From Candidatus Thalassospirochaeta sargassi (GTDB taxonomy: Bacteria > Spirochaetota > Spirochaetia > UBA9216), in the NCBI GenBank assembly GCA_028532855.1, contig JAQQAL010000011.1:124001-188000 (forward strand): a stretch of DNA of 64,000 nt. Direction: 5' to 3'. The notes beneath the pieces are model-generated. The model was not told the DNA's origin. It did no database searches and worked only from the letters and a program-made list of their open reading frames with translations. Shown piece by piece: positions 45,718-53,462 of this stretch. Every line of letters starts with the position of its first letter. Positions within the stretch are counted from its first letter, which is position 1. The position numbers were made by a program, and so were the translations under genes.

Positions 45718-47376
45718 ATGGCATATGAAGTAACCGCAACGCGACGGCGTCCCGGAATGTTCGAGGATTTAATCGGACAGGAATTCGTCGTTTCTACAAT
45801 AAAGAATTCAATTAAAGCCGGGCGAATAGCCCACGCATACCTGTTCTCAGGCCCCCGCGGCGTCGGCAAGACCTCTGCCGCCAGAATCCTGGCCCGGGCT
45901 GTAAACTGCGAAGAGGGTCCCACGCCGACTCCCTGCGGGGTCTGCAACGCATGTACCGAAATTACCCGCGGCAACGCACTCGACGTAATTGAGATAGACG
46001 GCGCGTCAAATACCTCGGTAAATGATATCCGCGAAATAAAGGACGAAGTCCTCTTCGCGCCGAACACCTGCAGATACAAGGTTTATATCATCGACGAAGT
46101 CCACATGCTTTCGACCTCGGCATTCAATGCCCTGCTGAAAACAATCGAAGAGCCGCCGCCCTACGTCATTTTCATCTTTGCAACAACCGAAATCCACAAA
46201 GTCCCCGCGACTATCCGCAGCCGGTGTCAGCAGTTCAACTTCAGACTGATTTCACTCGAAGAGATTAAAAACAGCCTAATGACCGCTGCAGCCGAGCTGA
46301 AAATTGAGGCCGAGGACGACGCCCTGTTCTGGATAGCGAAAGAAGCCACCGGCTCAATGCGCGACGCCTACACGCTTTTTGACCAGGTCGCAGCATTCTC
46401 AGACGGGCTGATAACGCTCGAAAAAATCCGCGAAAAGCTCGGTCTTGTCGGACTGGACAGTATGAACGCCATTGTTGAGGCCATGTGTGCCCGTAATTCG
46501 GCCGATGTAATAGACTTAAGTTCCGGCATCATTGCCGGCGGCGTATCAATAGAACAGTTTGCAGTCGATCTCGCTGAATACTTCAGAAGCCTGCTGTTCA
46601 TCCGCTGCGGCATTGAAAAGGAATCTCTGCTGGGATATGCCCGCTCTCGGTATTCGGAAAAAACAGTATCAGCTTTCTCAAAAACTCAGCTTGAAAAGGC
46701 TCTTGAAATAATATTCAGATTCTACCGGGAGGTTCGCTACTCTATAAATCCCCGTTTCGAGCTTGAACTCATGCTCAGTCAGCTCTCCGATCTCTCTGCC
46801 TGGGTCTCTCCGGCAGATGTCGCTGACAGGCTTGAGGCCCTAAAGCGCGCAATTGCCTCCGGTGAGGTTGAGCTTAAAGAGCCTTCGACAGCTCAGTCAG
46901 AACCAGCTGAGCAGCAGGCATCTCCGGCCCCGAATCCTGCTCCTGCGGCAATGAAGTCGGCACCGGAACCCGAACCCGAACCCGAAGTGGAAACGGAACC
47001 GGCGCATACAGCTCCCGCTGCTGCCTCCGAGGGGCCGCATGGGCTTTCCGCCGATGAGCGCAATGCAGTACTTGATGCGATTAGAAAAAAGAAGCTGACG
47101 CTTGCGGCATCGGTTGATCAGGCCGTTGGATGGAGACAGACCGAAGAAAGCATGAGCTTTTCCTTTGAGAACGCCTACCAGGCTGCTGTCGTCAAGAACG
47201 ACAGAAATCTGATAAAAGATGCAATTCAGGAAGTCACCGGCCGCAGCTTCGCAATTGAAGTAGAGGTGGTGCAGACTAAGAGCGCGGGATCAGCTGATGA
47301 AGAACAGAAGCTGAACAAGCAGGTAGACGCTGTAAAGAAAGTCTTCCGCGGCGAAATAATTCAGGGTGGTAATTAA
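45718..47376 (+). CDS. dnaX: DNA polymerase III subunit gamma/tau
   Basis: A 552-residue clamp-loader ATPase. Seen: the MAYEVTATRRRPGMFEDLIGQE opening, Walker A FSGPRGVGKTSAARIL, a zinc module with CEEGPTPTPCGVCNAC, Walker B IIDEVHML and sensor ATTEIHKVPATIRSR. A Pro/Glu-rich linker (about 395-435, repeated EP) precedes a C-terminal tau domain. The frame is open 36 bases further upstream, but MAYEV matches the family and lies 8 bases after a -10 element. Codons 456-458 (AGA AAA AAG) contain the heptamer A-AAA-AAG, a possible -1 frameshift site. Confidence 0.95.
   Translation: MAYEVTATRRRPGMFEDLIGQEFVVSTIKNSIKAGRIAHAYLFSGPRGVGKTSAARILARAVNCEEGPTPTPCGVCNACTEITRGNALDVIEIDGASNTSVNDIREIKDEVLFAPNTCRYKVYIIDEVHMLSTSAFNALLKTIEEPPPYVIFIFATTEIHKVPATIRSRCQQFNFRLISLEEIKNSLMTAAAELKIEAEDDALFWIAKEATGSMRDAYTLFDQVAAFSDGLITLEKIREKLGLVGLDSMNAIVEAMCARNSADVIDLSSGIIAGGVSIEQFAVDLAEYFRSLLFIRCGIEKESLLGYARSRYSEKTVSAFSKTQLEKALEIIFRFYREVRYSINPRFELELMLSQLSDLSAWVSPADVADRLEALKRAIASGEVELKEPSTAQSEPAEQQASPAPNPAPAAMKSAPEPEPEPEVETEPAHTAPAAASEGPHGLSADERNAVLDAIRKKKLTLAASVDQAVGWRQTEESMSFSFENAYQAAVVKNDRNLIKDAIQEVTGRSFAIEVEVVQTKSAGSADEEQKLNKQVDAVKKVFRGEIIQGGN
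47085..47091 (+). promoter_or_regulatory. Candidate -1 frameshift site in dnaX
   Basis: A AAA AAG in the correct phase (codons 456-458). In the -1 frame eight codons follow before TGA, giving a gamma-like protein of about 466 residues that lacks the C-terminal domain. E. coli dnaX uses the same heptamer. No strong upstream Shine-Dalgarno or downstream hairpin is evident. Confidence 0.4.
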
Positions 47377-47377
47377 T

Positions 47378-47695
47378 ATGAATCCGATGGATATGATAAA
47401 AAACCTGCAGGGAATGCAGTCAAAGATGCAGGATATGCAGTCTAAACTAAATAATGTAACTGCCGAAGGTGAATCCGGCGGCGGAATGGTAAAGGTTGTT
47501 TTAACCGGCCAGTATTCCGTAACAGATGTTAAGATTGCGAAAGAGGTTATAAACCCCGAGGATCCGCAACTCCTGGAAGACCTGGTCCTCTCAGCCTTTA
47601 CCGACGCCTCGAATAAAATCAAGGCAAAAATCCAGGAGGAAGCCTCCAGCATTGCCGGTGAAATGAATCTTCCCCCTGAAATGATGGGTTTCTAA
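47378..47695 (+). CDS. ybaB: YbaB/EbfC family nucleoid-associated protein
   Basis: A 105-residue DNA-binding protein: NPMDMIKNLQGMQSKMQDMQSKLNN coiled-coil helix, then ESGGGMVKVVLTGQYSVTDVKI and a second helix. The ATG at 47378 follows the dnaX stop by one base; the in-frame GTG/ATG upstream inside dnaX is less likely. dnaX-ybaB-recR is a conserved trio across bacteria. Confidence 0.93.
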   Translation: MNPMDMIKNLQGMQSKMQDMQSKLNNVTAEGESGGGMVKVVLTGQYSVTDVKIAKEVINPEDPQLLEDLVLSAFTDASNKIKAKIQEEASSIAGEMNLPPEMMGF

Positions 47696-47708
47696 TCCGG
47701 AGCATGCG

Positions 47709-48356
47709 GTGAATGCCCTCGACCAGCTGGTTAAAACACTTTCAAAACTCCCCGGCATCGGCTCAAAAAGTGCCCGTCGTGTCGCGCACCATCTTCTGAA
47801 AGCCGATTCCTACTGGGTTGCTGAGCTTGCATCCCAGATTGCAAAACTTCAGGAAAGCGTAAAAAACTGTGAAATATGCGGAAACTACACCGAGGAATCA
47901 CCCTGCTCAATCTGTTCGGATTACAGCCGTGACCGTAAACTTATATGCGTTGTCGAACAGCCTGAAGATATCGGCACAATTGAGCTCACAGGCGATTTCA
48001 ACGGCCTTTACCATGTCCTGGGCGGTGTAATCTCTCCCATAGACGGGATGGGGCCCGAAGAGCTCTCCATCGGCCGTTTGCTGCAGCGGCTGAAATCCGG
48101 CGGGGTTGAAGAGCTGATAATTGCGACAAACCCTACCGTAGAAGGCGAAACAACAGCCCTGTACATTGTAAACCTGCTGAAGGACTCCGGTCTGCGGATA
48201 AGTCAGCTTGCATCAGGACTGCCTGCCGGAGGAGATCTTGAGTATGCCGACAGGCTGACTATATCAAGATCACTAAAAGGACGCCGAACCCTGCTTAAAC
48301 CGAAGGAAAGCCTGAAATCAATCGGCAGCCCCGAACCGGAAAAACCCCTCTTTTAA
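47709..48356 (+). CDS. recR: Recombination protein RecR
   Basis: A 215-residue ring-forming protein that works with RecO/RecF to load RecA. Seen: LSKLPGIGSKSARRVAHHLL helix-hairpin-helix, a C4 zinc finger CEICGNYTEESPCSIC (about 56-71), and a TOPRIM domain with VVEQPEDIGTIE and ATNPTVEGETTALYI. The start is GTG, with GGAG 7 bases upstream; no suitable ATG. Confidence 0.95.
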   Translation: MNALDQLVKTLSKLPGIGSKSARRVAHHLLKADSYWVAELASQIAKLQESVKNCEICGNYTEESPCSICSDYSRDRKLICVVEQPEDIGTIELTGDFNGLYHVLGGVISPIDGMGPEELSIGRLLQRLKSGGVEELIIATNPTVEGETTALYIVNLLKDSGLRISQLASGLPAGGDLEYADRLTISRSLKGRRTLLKPKESLKSIGSPEPEKPLF

Positions 48357-48397
48357 TATTCGGTTATACGGTTTAGAAATAATCCCCAGGAGGAGTG

Positions 48398-49324
48398 ATG
48401 ATCAAACCTAAATACCCTGATCTTAGAAACTACATTGATCCCGATACCCCCACTGTAAAATCAGATGAGACTTCGCACGAGGGATATTTTGTTCCTGAAA
48501 TAATATTCACCTATGGACAGCCGAAAAGCATTATTAAAAAAATATTGACCCTGCTTCCGACAATACTCGATACACTCCGAAATGTGTTTAAAAGCTATAA
48601 GTCGATAAGACGCAACCCCGGAGAAGCCTCACAGCTTCCCGGGGACGGTCTGTTCGATGATTTCAAAACCCTGGCGATAAAGCTTCACTGCAGCAGTGTC
48701 GGTTTTACCGAAATCCCGACGGACATGATTTTCCGAAACAGGGAAATACTCTATAAATACGCATTCGTAATGACCATGGAAATGAGACGCGAGGCAATCA
48801 GCCGGGCGCCCGGAAGGGTTGCCGCCGGAGAAGTCTGGCGGACATATCACGAACTTGGCCGGGTGGTTAACCGCCTGGCTGGATTTCTTCGCGACAGGGG
48901 ATACAACGCCCAGGCCGGACCGTCCCTCGGGGGTGACACTAACTATGTCCGCTTGGCGCAGAAAGCGGGTATGGGCTGGACAGGCAGACACGGACTGCTT
49001 ATCTCGCCTGAAAACGGCCCCTGTCAGCGGATAGCCGTCGTATATACCGATATAAGCCTCCCATTTACAGATTCAGTCGACCACGCCTGGATAGAAAGTT
49101 TCTGCTCAAGCTGCGGCCGCTGCGTAAAAAAATGCCCCGGTAATGCAATCTATCAGGAATATAAAAAGCTTGATGAGGGCGGCAGACAATACATCGACTA
49201 CAAAAAATGCGCGGTCCCTTTTTCCCAGACTTTGGGATGCTCAGTCTGCATTAGAGAATGTACTTTCACAAAAGGATCATACGATAAAATAAAGGCTGCT
49301 TTTAACGCGAAGGCTCAGGGTTAA
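48398..49324 (+). CDS. 4Fe-4S double-cluster protein of the QueG-like/dehalogenase-related type
   Basis: A 308-residue cytosolic protein. The C-terminal region has two ferredoxin-type 4Fe-4S motifs: FCSSCGRCVKKCPGNAI and, after YKKCAVPF, GCSVCIRECTF. The middle contains GPSLGGDTNYVRLAQKAGMGWTGRHGLLISPENGP. These resemble epoxyqueuosine reductase and its relatives, but the protein is shorter than QueG and lacks an evident HEAT tail, so the queuosine role is uncertain. AGGAGG ends 4 bases before the ATG at 48398. Its end overlaps the convergent BASS gene by 23 bases. Confidence 0.65.
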   Translation: MIKPKYPDLRNYIDPDTPTVKSDETSHEGYFVPEIIFTYGQPKSIIKKILTLLPTILDTLRNVFKSYKSIRRNPGEASQLPGDGLFDDFKTLAIKLHCSSVGFTEIPTDMIFRNREILYKYAFVMTMEMRREAISRAPGRVAAGEVWRTYHELGRVVNRLAGFLRDRGYNAQAGPSLGGDTNYVRLAQKAGMGWTGRHGLLISPENGPCQRIAVVYTDISLPFTDSVDHAWIESFCSSCGRCVKKCPGNAIYQEYKKLDEGGRQYIDYKKCAVPFSQTLGCSVCIRECTFTKGSYDKIKAAFNAKAQG

Positions 49325-50222
49325 AAAACCTTATTCGTCCGATAAGGGCCGGCAGAAGGTTCGCCGGCAGCTCGTACAGCATTACAAACATAATCACCTC
49401 GCTGCTGAAAAAGCCTGCAGCTACAACAGCAGTCAACCCTATGTTCATATAAACATTGCCTACCGCAAGACCAATCCGCTTACTTCTGTCCAGAAAGAAA
49501 AAGCAGAACCAGCCGGTAAGGACCATAATAATACCCAGAATAAAAACAATACCCGTCATAGGCAGGGCAACAGCCGGATTTGCTTTAATATCATCAGCCG
49601 CAAGGGCCAGCAGACCTGTCAGCAGAAGGCTAATCAAAAGAATATTAACTGCACCGAAATAACCCCGGGTACGCTCAATAAGCCTGCGCAGCAGAGGTTT
49701 TAAAACCAATGAAAGCGTAAAAGGAACAATAATAAGAAACAGCAGACTCTTCATCATCGCAAACGGATCAATCTCAACAGCCGCTCCCGCGTAAAGCATC
49801 ATCAGAAAGGGCATGTAGAAAGGCGCAAGCAGGGTTAGAACCACCTGAGAAAGCATAATAAACTCCGTATCGCCGCCCACAATCTGTGTTAAAGTCGGGG
49901 AAACACCCGCAAAAGGCGTCAGACAAAGCAGCAGTACCCCAATCGAAATATCCTGCCCCAGCGGAAGGCTGAGCCTGTAGATAAGGAAAGGCAGAACCAC
50001 TTTCGAAATAATAACAACGGCGCCGATGTTATGAAACTTCTTTAGGTTCGCCGCAACCGCCTGAAGATCGATACTGATAAATGTCAGCGTCATAACCGTG
50101 CCTAGAATCAGCATTGTCCGGTCGGCCACCGAAATGAACCTTCCCGGGAAAATAAAACCAAGCGCCATACCAGCCGCGAAAAAAAGCCCGAAATATTTCT
50201 GAATAAAACTATGCCATTTCAT
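49302..50222 (-). CDS. Bile acid:sodium symporter (BASS/SBF) family transporter
   Basis: A 306-residue membrane protein with 9-10 helices. Seen: FGLFFAAGMALGFIFPG at the N-terminus, the helix-4 segment LTPFAGVSPTLTQIVGGDTE near residue 125 (sodium-site crossover) and LAVGNVYMNIGLTAVVA in the second half. Bacterial members import organic anions, pantoate or other small acids with Na+; some export arsenite. No arsenic genes are nearby. It is convergent with the Fe-S protein gene. Confidence 0.8.
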   Translation of the reverse strand: MKWHSFIQKYFGLFFAAGMALGFIFPGRFISVADRTMLILGTVMTLTFISIDLQAVAANLKKFHNIGAVVIISKVVLPFLIYRLSLPLGQDISIGVLLLCLTPFAGVSPTLTQIVGGDTEFIMLSQVVLTLLAPFYMPFLMMLYAGAAVEIDPFAMMKSLLFLIIVPFTLSLVLKPLLRRLIERTRGYFGAVNILLISLLLTGLLALAADDIKANPAVALPMTGIVFILGIIMVLTGWFCFFFLDRSKRIGLAVGNVYMNIGLTAVVAAGFFSSEVIMFVMLYELPANLLPALIGRIRFFNPEPSR

Positions 50223-50319
50223 CGTTAGACCTTACTCAAAAATGAATATAAATACAAGAAAACGTCCGTCCGTCCCGCCTTCGCCGGTCCGACGGGTGCT
50301 CCGCTCGTAGCGCTGTATA

Positions 50320-50348
50320 TTGACATTGCCCCACCATTATGACAAATT
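50320..50348 (+). promoter_or_regulatory. Predicted gatC promoter, leaderless arrangement
   Basis: A perfect TTGACA, 17 bases, then a weak CAAATT; the gatC ATG begins 8 bases later, with no ribosome site. Confidence 0.4.
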
Positions 50349-50355
50349 CTAATCT

Positions 50356-50634
50356 ATGGAAAAGGATGATCTATTAATCACAGCCGCGCAGGCACAACTT
50401 GCACTGTCAGCGGAAGAAGCCGGGCGGCTTGAAACCGCCGTATCAGAAATGCTGGATTACTTCGAAATGATGAACGAAGTCGACGTAAGTAATCTCCCCC
50501 CCACCACACACGCACTCGTACGCGAGAACGCTCTCCGCGAAGATAATCCCAATCCTAATAATAATCAGGAAGACCTCGTAAATCGCGCTCCCGAGAATGA
50601 AGATAATTTTATCGTAATTCCCAACGTACTTTAA
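50356..50634 (+). CDS. gatC: Asp-tRNA(Asn)/Glu-tRNA(Gln) amidotransferase subunit C
   Basis: A 92-residue GatC: AQLALSAEEAGRLETAVSEMLDYFEMMNEVDVSNLPPTTHAL, then RENALREDNPNP and a C-terminal APENEDNFIVIPNVL. It wraps GatA to GatB. It heads gatC-gatA-gatB-aspS. The ATG lacks a Shine-Dalgarno sequence. Confidence 0.93.
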   Translation: MEKDDLLITAAQAQLALSAEEAGRLETAVSEMLDYFEMMNEVDVSNLPPTTHALVRENALREDNPNPNNNQEDLVNRAPENEDNFIVIPNVL

Positions 50635-50658
50635 AAAATAACCTTACAGGGTAAATAT

Positions 50659-52008
50659 ATGACAGAACTGAAAGAACATGACAAGGATATTAACAGTTTT
50701 CTGGAATTTGCGAGCGAGGATGCAGCTGCATCGGTAGCTGCTTCCGCAAACCAGGATGGTCCTCTTGCCGGATTAACATTCGGTGTTAAGGACAATATTG
50801 CCGTAGAAGGAATGCACCTCACCTGCGGATCGAAGATGCTTAAGGATTTCGTTTCACCATACGATGCTACAGCCGTACGAAAGCTGAAGGAAGCCGGAGC
50901 AGTCTGCGTCGGCAAGACGAACCTCGATGAGTTCGGAATGGGTTCATCAACCGATAATTCGGCCCTCGCCGTAACAAACAACCCGTGGGACCTTGAATGC
51001 GTCTGCGGCGGATCAAGCGGCGGTTCGGCTGCCGCAGTTGCCGCGGGGCTTGTGCCCTTTGCTCTCGGTACGGATACAGGAGGATCGGTGCGTCAGCCGG
51101 CGTCGTTCTGCGGCGTCTACGGACTTAAACCCACCTACGGGGTGGTTTCGCGATTCGGCCTTGTTGCCTATGCGTCCTCTCTCGAGGTCTGCGGTATACT
51201 TGCCGACAGTGTGGACACAACCAGAAAGGTTTTTGAGGTCATCAAGGGCAAGGACGGTTCAGACCAGACATCAATCGATCATATTCCAGCATCCGCAGAT
51301 GCCGAAACGGTTGCGGTACTGGCCGGTGATCTTGGACTTAAACCCGAGGTTGAAACAGCCTATAAAAAGGCTGTAGACGGATTGAAATCGTCCGGGATGA
51401 AAATTATAGAGGTTGAGCTGCCCATGCTTGATTACGGCATTGCAGCCTACTATACAATAGCCATGGCCGAGGCCAGTGCAAACCTTGCGCGTTATAACGG
51501 CGTGCGCTACGGACACCGCTCGGCAGAGGCAGGCAGCTTTGAAGATCTTATGAGAATGTCGCGCGACGAGGGCTTTGGGGATGAGGTTAAACTCAGGATT
51601 CTCCTTGGAACATACGTGCTTCGATCAGGGTTTCAGGACCAGTACTACACCAGAGCCCAGAAAATCAGGACAGCTGTCCGTAACGAGTTCGACGGGGTTT
51701 TTACAAAGGCTGATATGATTATGCTTCCGGCCTTTCCGACAGCCGCTTTCAAACACGGCGACCAGAGTCTGGACCAGTTTCAGCAGAAGCTGGCTGATAA
51801 GTTCACCGTTGCGGCCAATCTATCAGGTATGCCGGCAATGTCGGTTCCTGTATCGGTTGAAAACGGTCTGCCCGTCGGTATGCAGCTTATGGCTCCGGTC
51901 TTCGCTGAAGAGCGTATATTCAAGGTTGCTGAAAAACTTGCGGAAGTTCTACCACCCGCGGCTTGTCCATTATCAATGGCCGGACAGCGAACTACGGAGG
52001 CGAAATAA
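50659..52008 (+). CDS. gatA: Asp-tRNA(Asn)/Glu-tRNA(Gln) amidotransferase subunit A
   Basis: A 449-residue amidase that releases ammonia from glutamine for GatB. The amidase triad region is intact: GVKDNIAVEG (catalytic Lys about 43), GGSSGGSAAAVAAGLVPFALGTDTGGSVRQPA (cis-Ser and nucleophile Ser about 118-142). It is shorter than the usual 480-490 residues because the N-terminus before the amidase domain is trimmed to about 30 residues. Its TAA overlaps the gatB ATG by one base. Confidence 0.95.
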   Translation: MTELKEHDKDINSFLEFASEDAAASVAASANQDGPLAGLTFGVKDNIAVEGMHLTCGSKMLKDFVSPYDATAVRKLKEAGAVCVGKTNLDEFGMGSSTDNSALAVTNNPWDLECVCGGSSGGSAAAVAAGLVPFALGTDTGGSVRQPASFCGVYGLKPTYGVVSRFGLVAYASSLEVCGILADSVDTTRKVFEVIKGKDGSDQTSIDHIPASADAETVAVLAGDLGLKPEVETAYKKAVDGLKSSGMKIIEVELPMLDYGIAAYYTIAMAEASANLARYNGVRYGHRSAEAGSFEDLMRMSRDEGFGDEVKLRILLGTYVLRSGFQDQYYTRAQKIRTAVRNEFDGVFTKADMIMLPAFPTAAFKHGDQSLDQFQQKLADKFTVAANLSGMPAMSVPVSVENGLPVGMQLMAPVFAEERIFKVAEKLAEVLPPAACPLSMAGQRTTEAK

Positions 52009-53453
52009 TGGCTGCATCAACAAGCTACGAGACTTTTATCGGTCTTGAAATACATATCCAGCTGCTGACCGAAACAAAGATATTCTGCGGCTGTAAATCC
52101 AAATTCGGCGACAAACCCAACAGCAATGTCTGCCCCGTCTGTCTCGGCTACCCCGGTGTTCTGCCGGCTCTGAACGAGCACGCGGTAGAACTTTCCTATA
52201 AGGTCTGCCGTGCAATGAACTGCGATCTTGCAAAAGAAGGTATGTTTGAGCGTAAAAACTACTTTTACCCGGACCTGACGAAGAACTATCAGATTTCACA
52301 GTTTGAGAAACCATTCGGCCGCAACGGATATTTTGAGTATGAAAGCGGCGGCGGAATAAAGAGAATCCGGTTTCACGAGATACACCTTGAAGAAGACGCC
52401 GGCAAGATGATTCATCAGGGAGGACGTTCATTCTGTGATTACAACCGCGCCGGAACCTGTCTGCTTGAGATTGTAACCGAACCTGAGTTCAAGGAGCCTC
52501 AGGAAGCTGAAGACTTTCTGCAGGCCTTTCGCCGCACGGTACGCCACCTGGGGGTCTGTGACGGAAACATGGAAGAAGGCTCATTACGCTGCGATGCTAA
52601 TATTTCAATAAACACCCCCGGTGCCGGTCTTGGTGTAAAAACTGAGGTTAAAAACCTGAACTCATCGCGCTTTGTTAAAAAAGCGCTGCAGTATGAACGC
52701 AGACGTCAGGAGAAGGTTCTAAAATCAGGCGGAAAAATCATTCAGGAAACCCGCCTCTGGGACGAGGACAAATCGGTTACCGAGAGCATGCGAACCAAAG
52801 AGGAGGCTCACGACTACCGCTACTTCCCCGAACCCGATCTGCCCCCGTTCAGGCCCGATCAGGCTTTCTTTGATATGATAGAAAAAAGCCAGATTGAACT
52901 TCCGCTCGCGCGTAAACAGAGACTGACCGAAGACTACGGGCTTACTCCCGACCAGGCTGATTACATCGTTGAGGAAAAGGCTGCTGCTGATTATTTTGAG
53001 GCTGTGGTTGCTCTCGGAGCAGACGCAAAGACGGCTGCCAAATGGATAATGGGCAATGTTGCGAAAGAGCTCAACAGAATAGACCTGTCCAAGGCGGATC
53101 TAGGCACTGAAAAATGTGCTCTCAGCGCAGAAAGGCTTACAAAGCTGCTGGGGATGCTTGCAGATAATAAAATTCATGGTAAAATAGCCGCTCAGACGCT
53201 TGCCGCAATTTTTAATGAAGATAAAGACCCTGAAGTAATCGTTAAGGAACAGGGCTGGGACAGTTCAGCCGACGAGGGAGATCTTGAAAAGATCGTCCAG
53301 CAGATCCTTGATGAGAATCCCAGGGTAGTTGAACAGATTCGCGGCGGTGATCAGAAACCGAGGGGCTTCGTTGTCGGTAAGGTAATGAAGGCTACGCAGG
53401 GAACGGCAAACCCGCAGTCGGTACAGTCAATAATCGGAAAATTAATTGGATAA
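52008..53453 (+). CDS. gatB: Asp-tRNA(Asn)/Glu-tRNA(Gln) amidotransferase subunit B
   Basis: A 481-residue kinase/transamidase subunit. Seen: FIGLEIHIQLLTETKIFCGC, NVCPVCLGYPGVLP (zinc Cys residues), RKNYFYPDLTKNYQISQFEKP, LEEDAGKMIHQG, and the C-terminal YqeY-like tail ending KATQGTANPQSVQSIIGK. The ATG at 52008 has GGAGG 7 bases upstream; the open frame continues upstream inside gatA but lacks family similarity. Confidence 0.96.
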   Translation: MAASTSYETFIGLEIHIQLLTETKIFCGCKSKFGDKPNSNVCPVCLGYPGVLPALNEHAVELSYKVCRAMNCDLAKEGMFERKNYFYPDLTKNYQISQFEKPFGRNGYFEYESGGGIKRIRFHEIHLEEDAGKMIHQGGRSFCDYNRAGTCLLEIVTEPEFKEPQEAEDFLQAFRRTVRHLGVCDGNMEEGSLRCDANISINTPGAGLGVKTEVKNLNSSRFVKKALQYERRRQEKVLKSGGKIIQETRLWDEDKSVTESMRTKEEAHDYRYFPEPDLPPFRPDQAFFDMIEKSQIELPLARKQRLTEDYGLTPDQADYIVEEKAAADYFEAVVALGADAKTAAKWIMGNVAKELNRIDLSKADLGTEKCALSAERLTKLLGMLADNKIHGKIAAQTLAAIFNEDKDPEVIVKEQGWDSSADEGDLEKIVQQILDENPRVVEQIRGGDQKPRGFVVGKVMKATQGTANPQSVQSIIGKLIG

Positions 53454-53462
53454 GGAAATTAA

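Noticed and set aside
50250-50300. CGTCCGTCCGTCCC run before gatC as a functional repeat
   Set aside because: Only three short units; it is more likely chance or a degenerate remnant.
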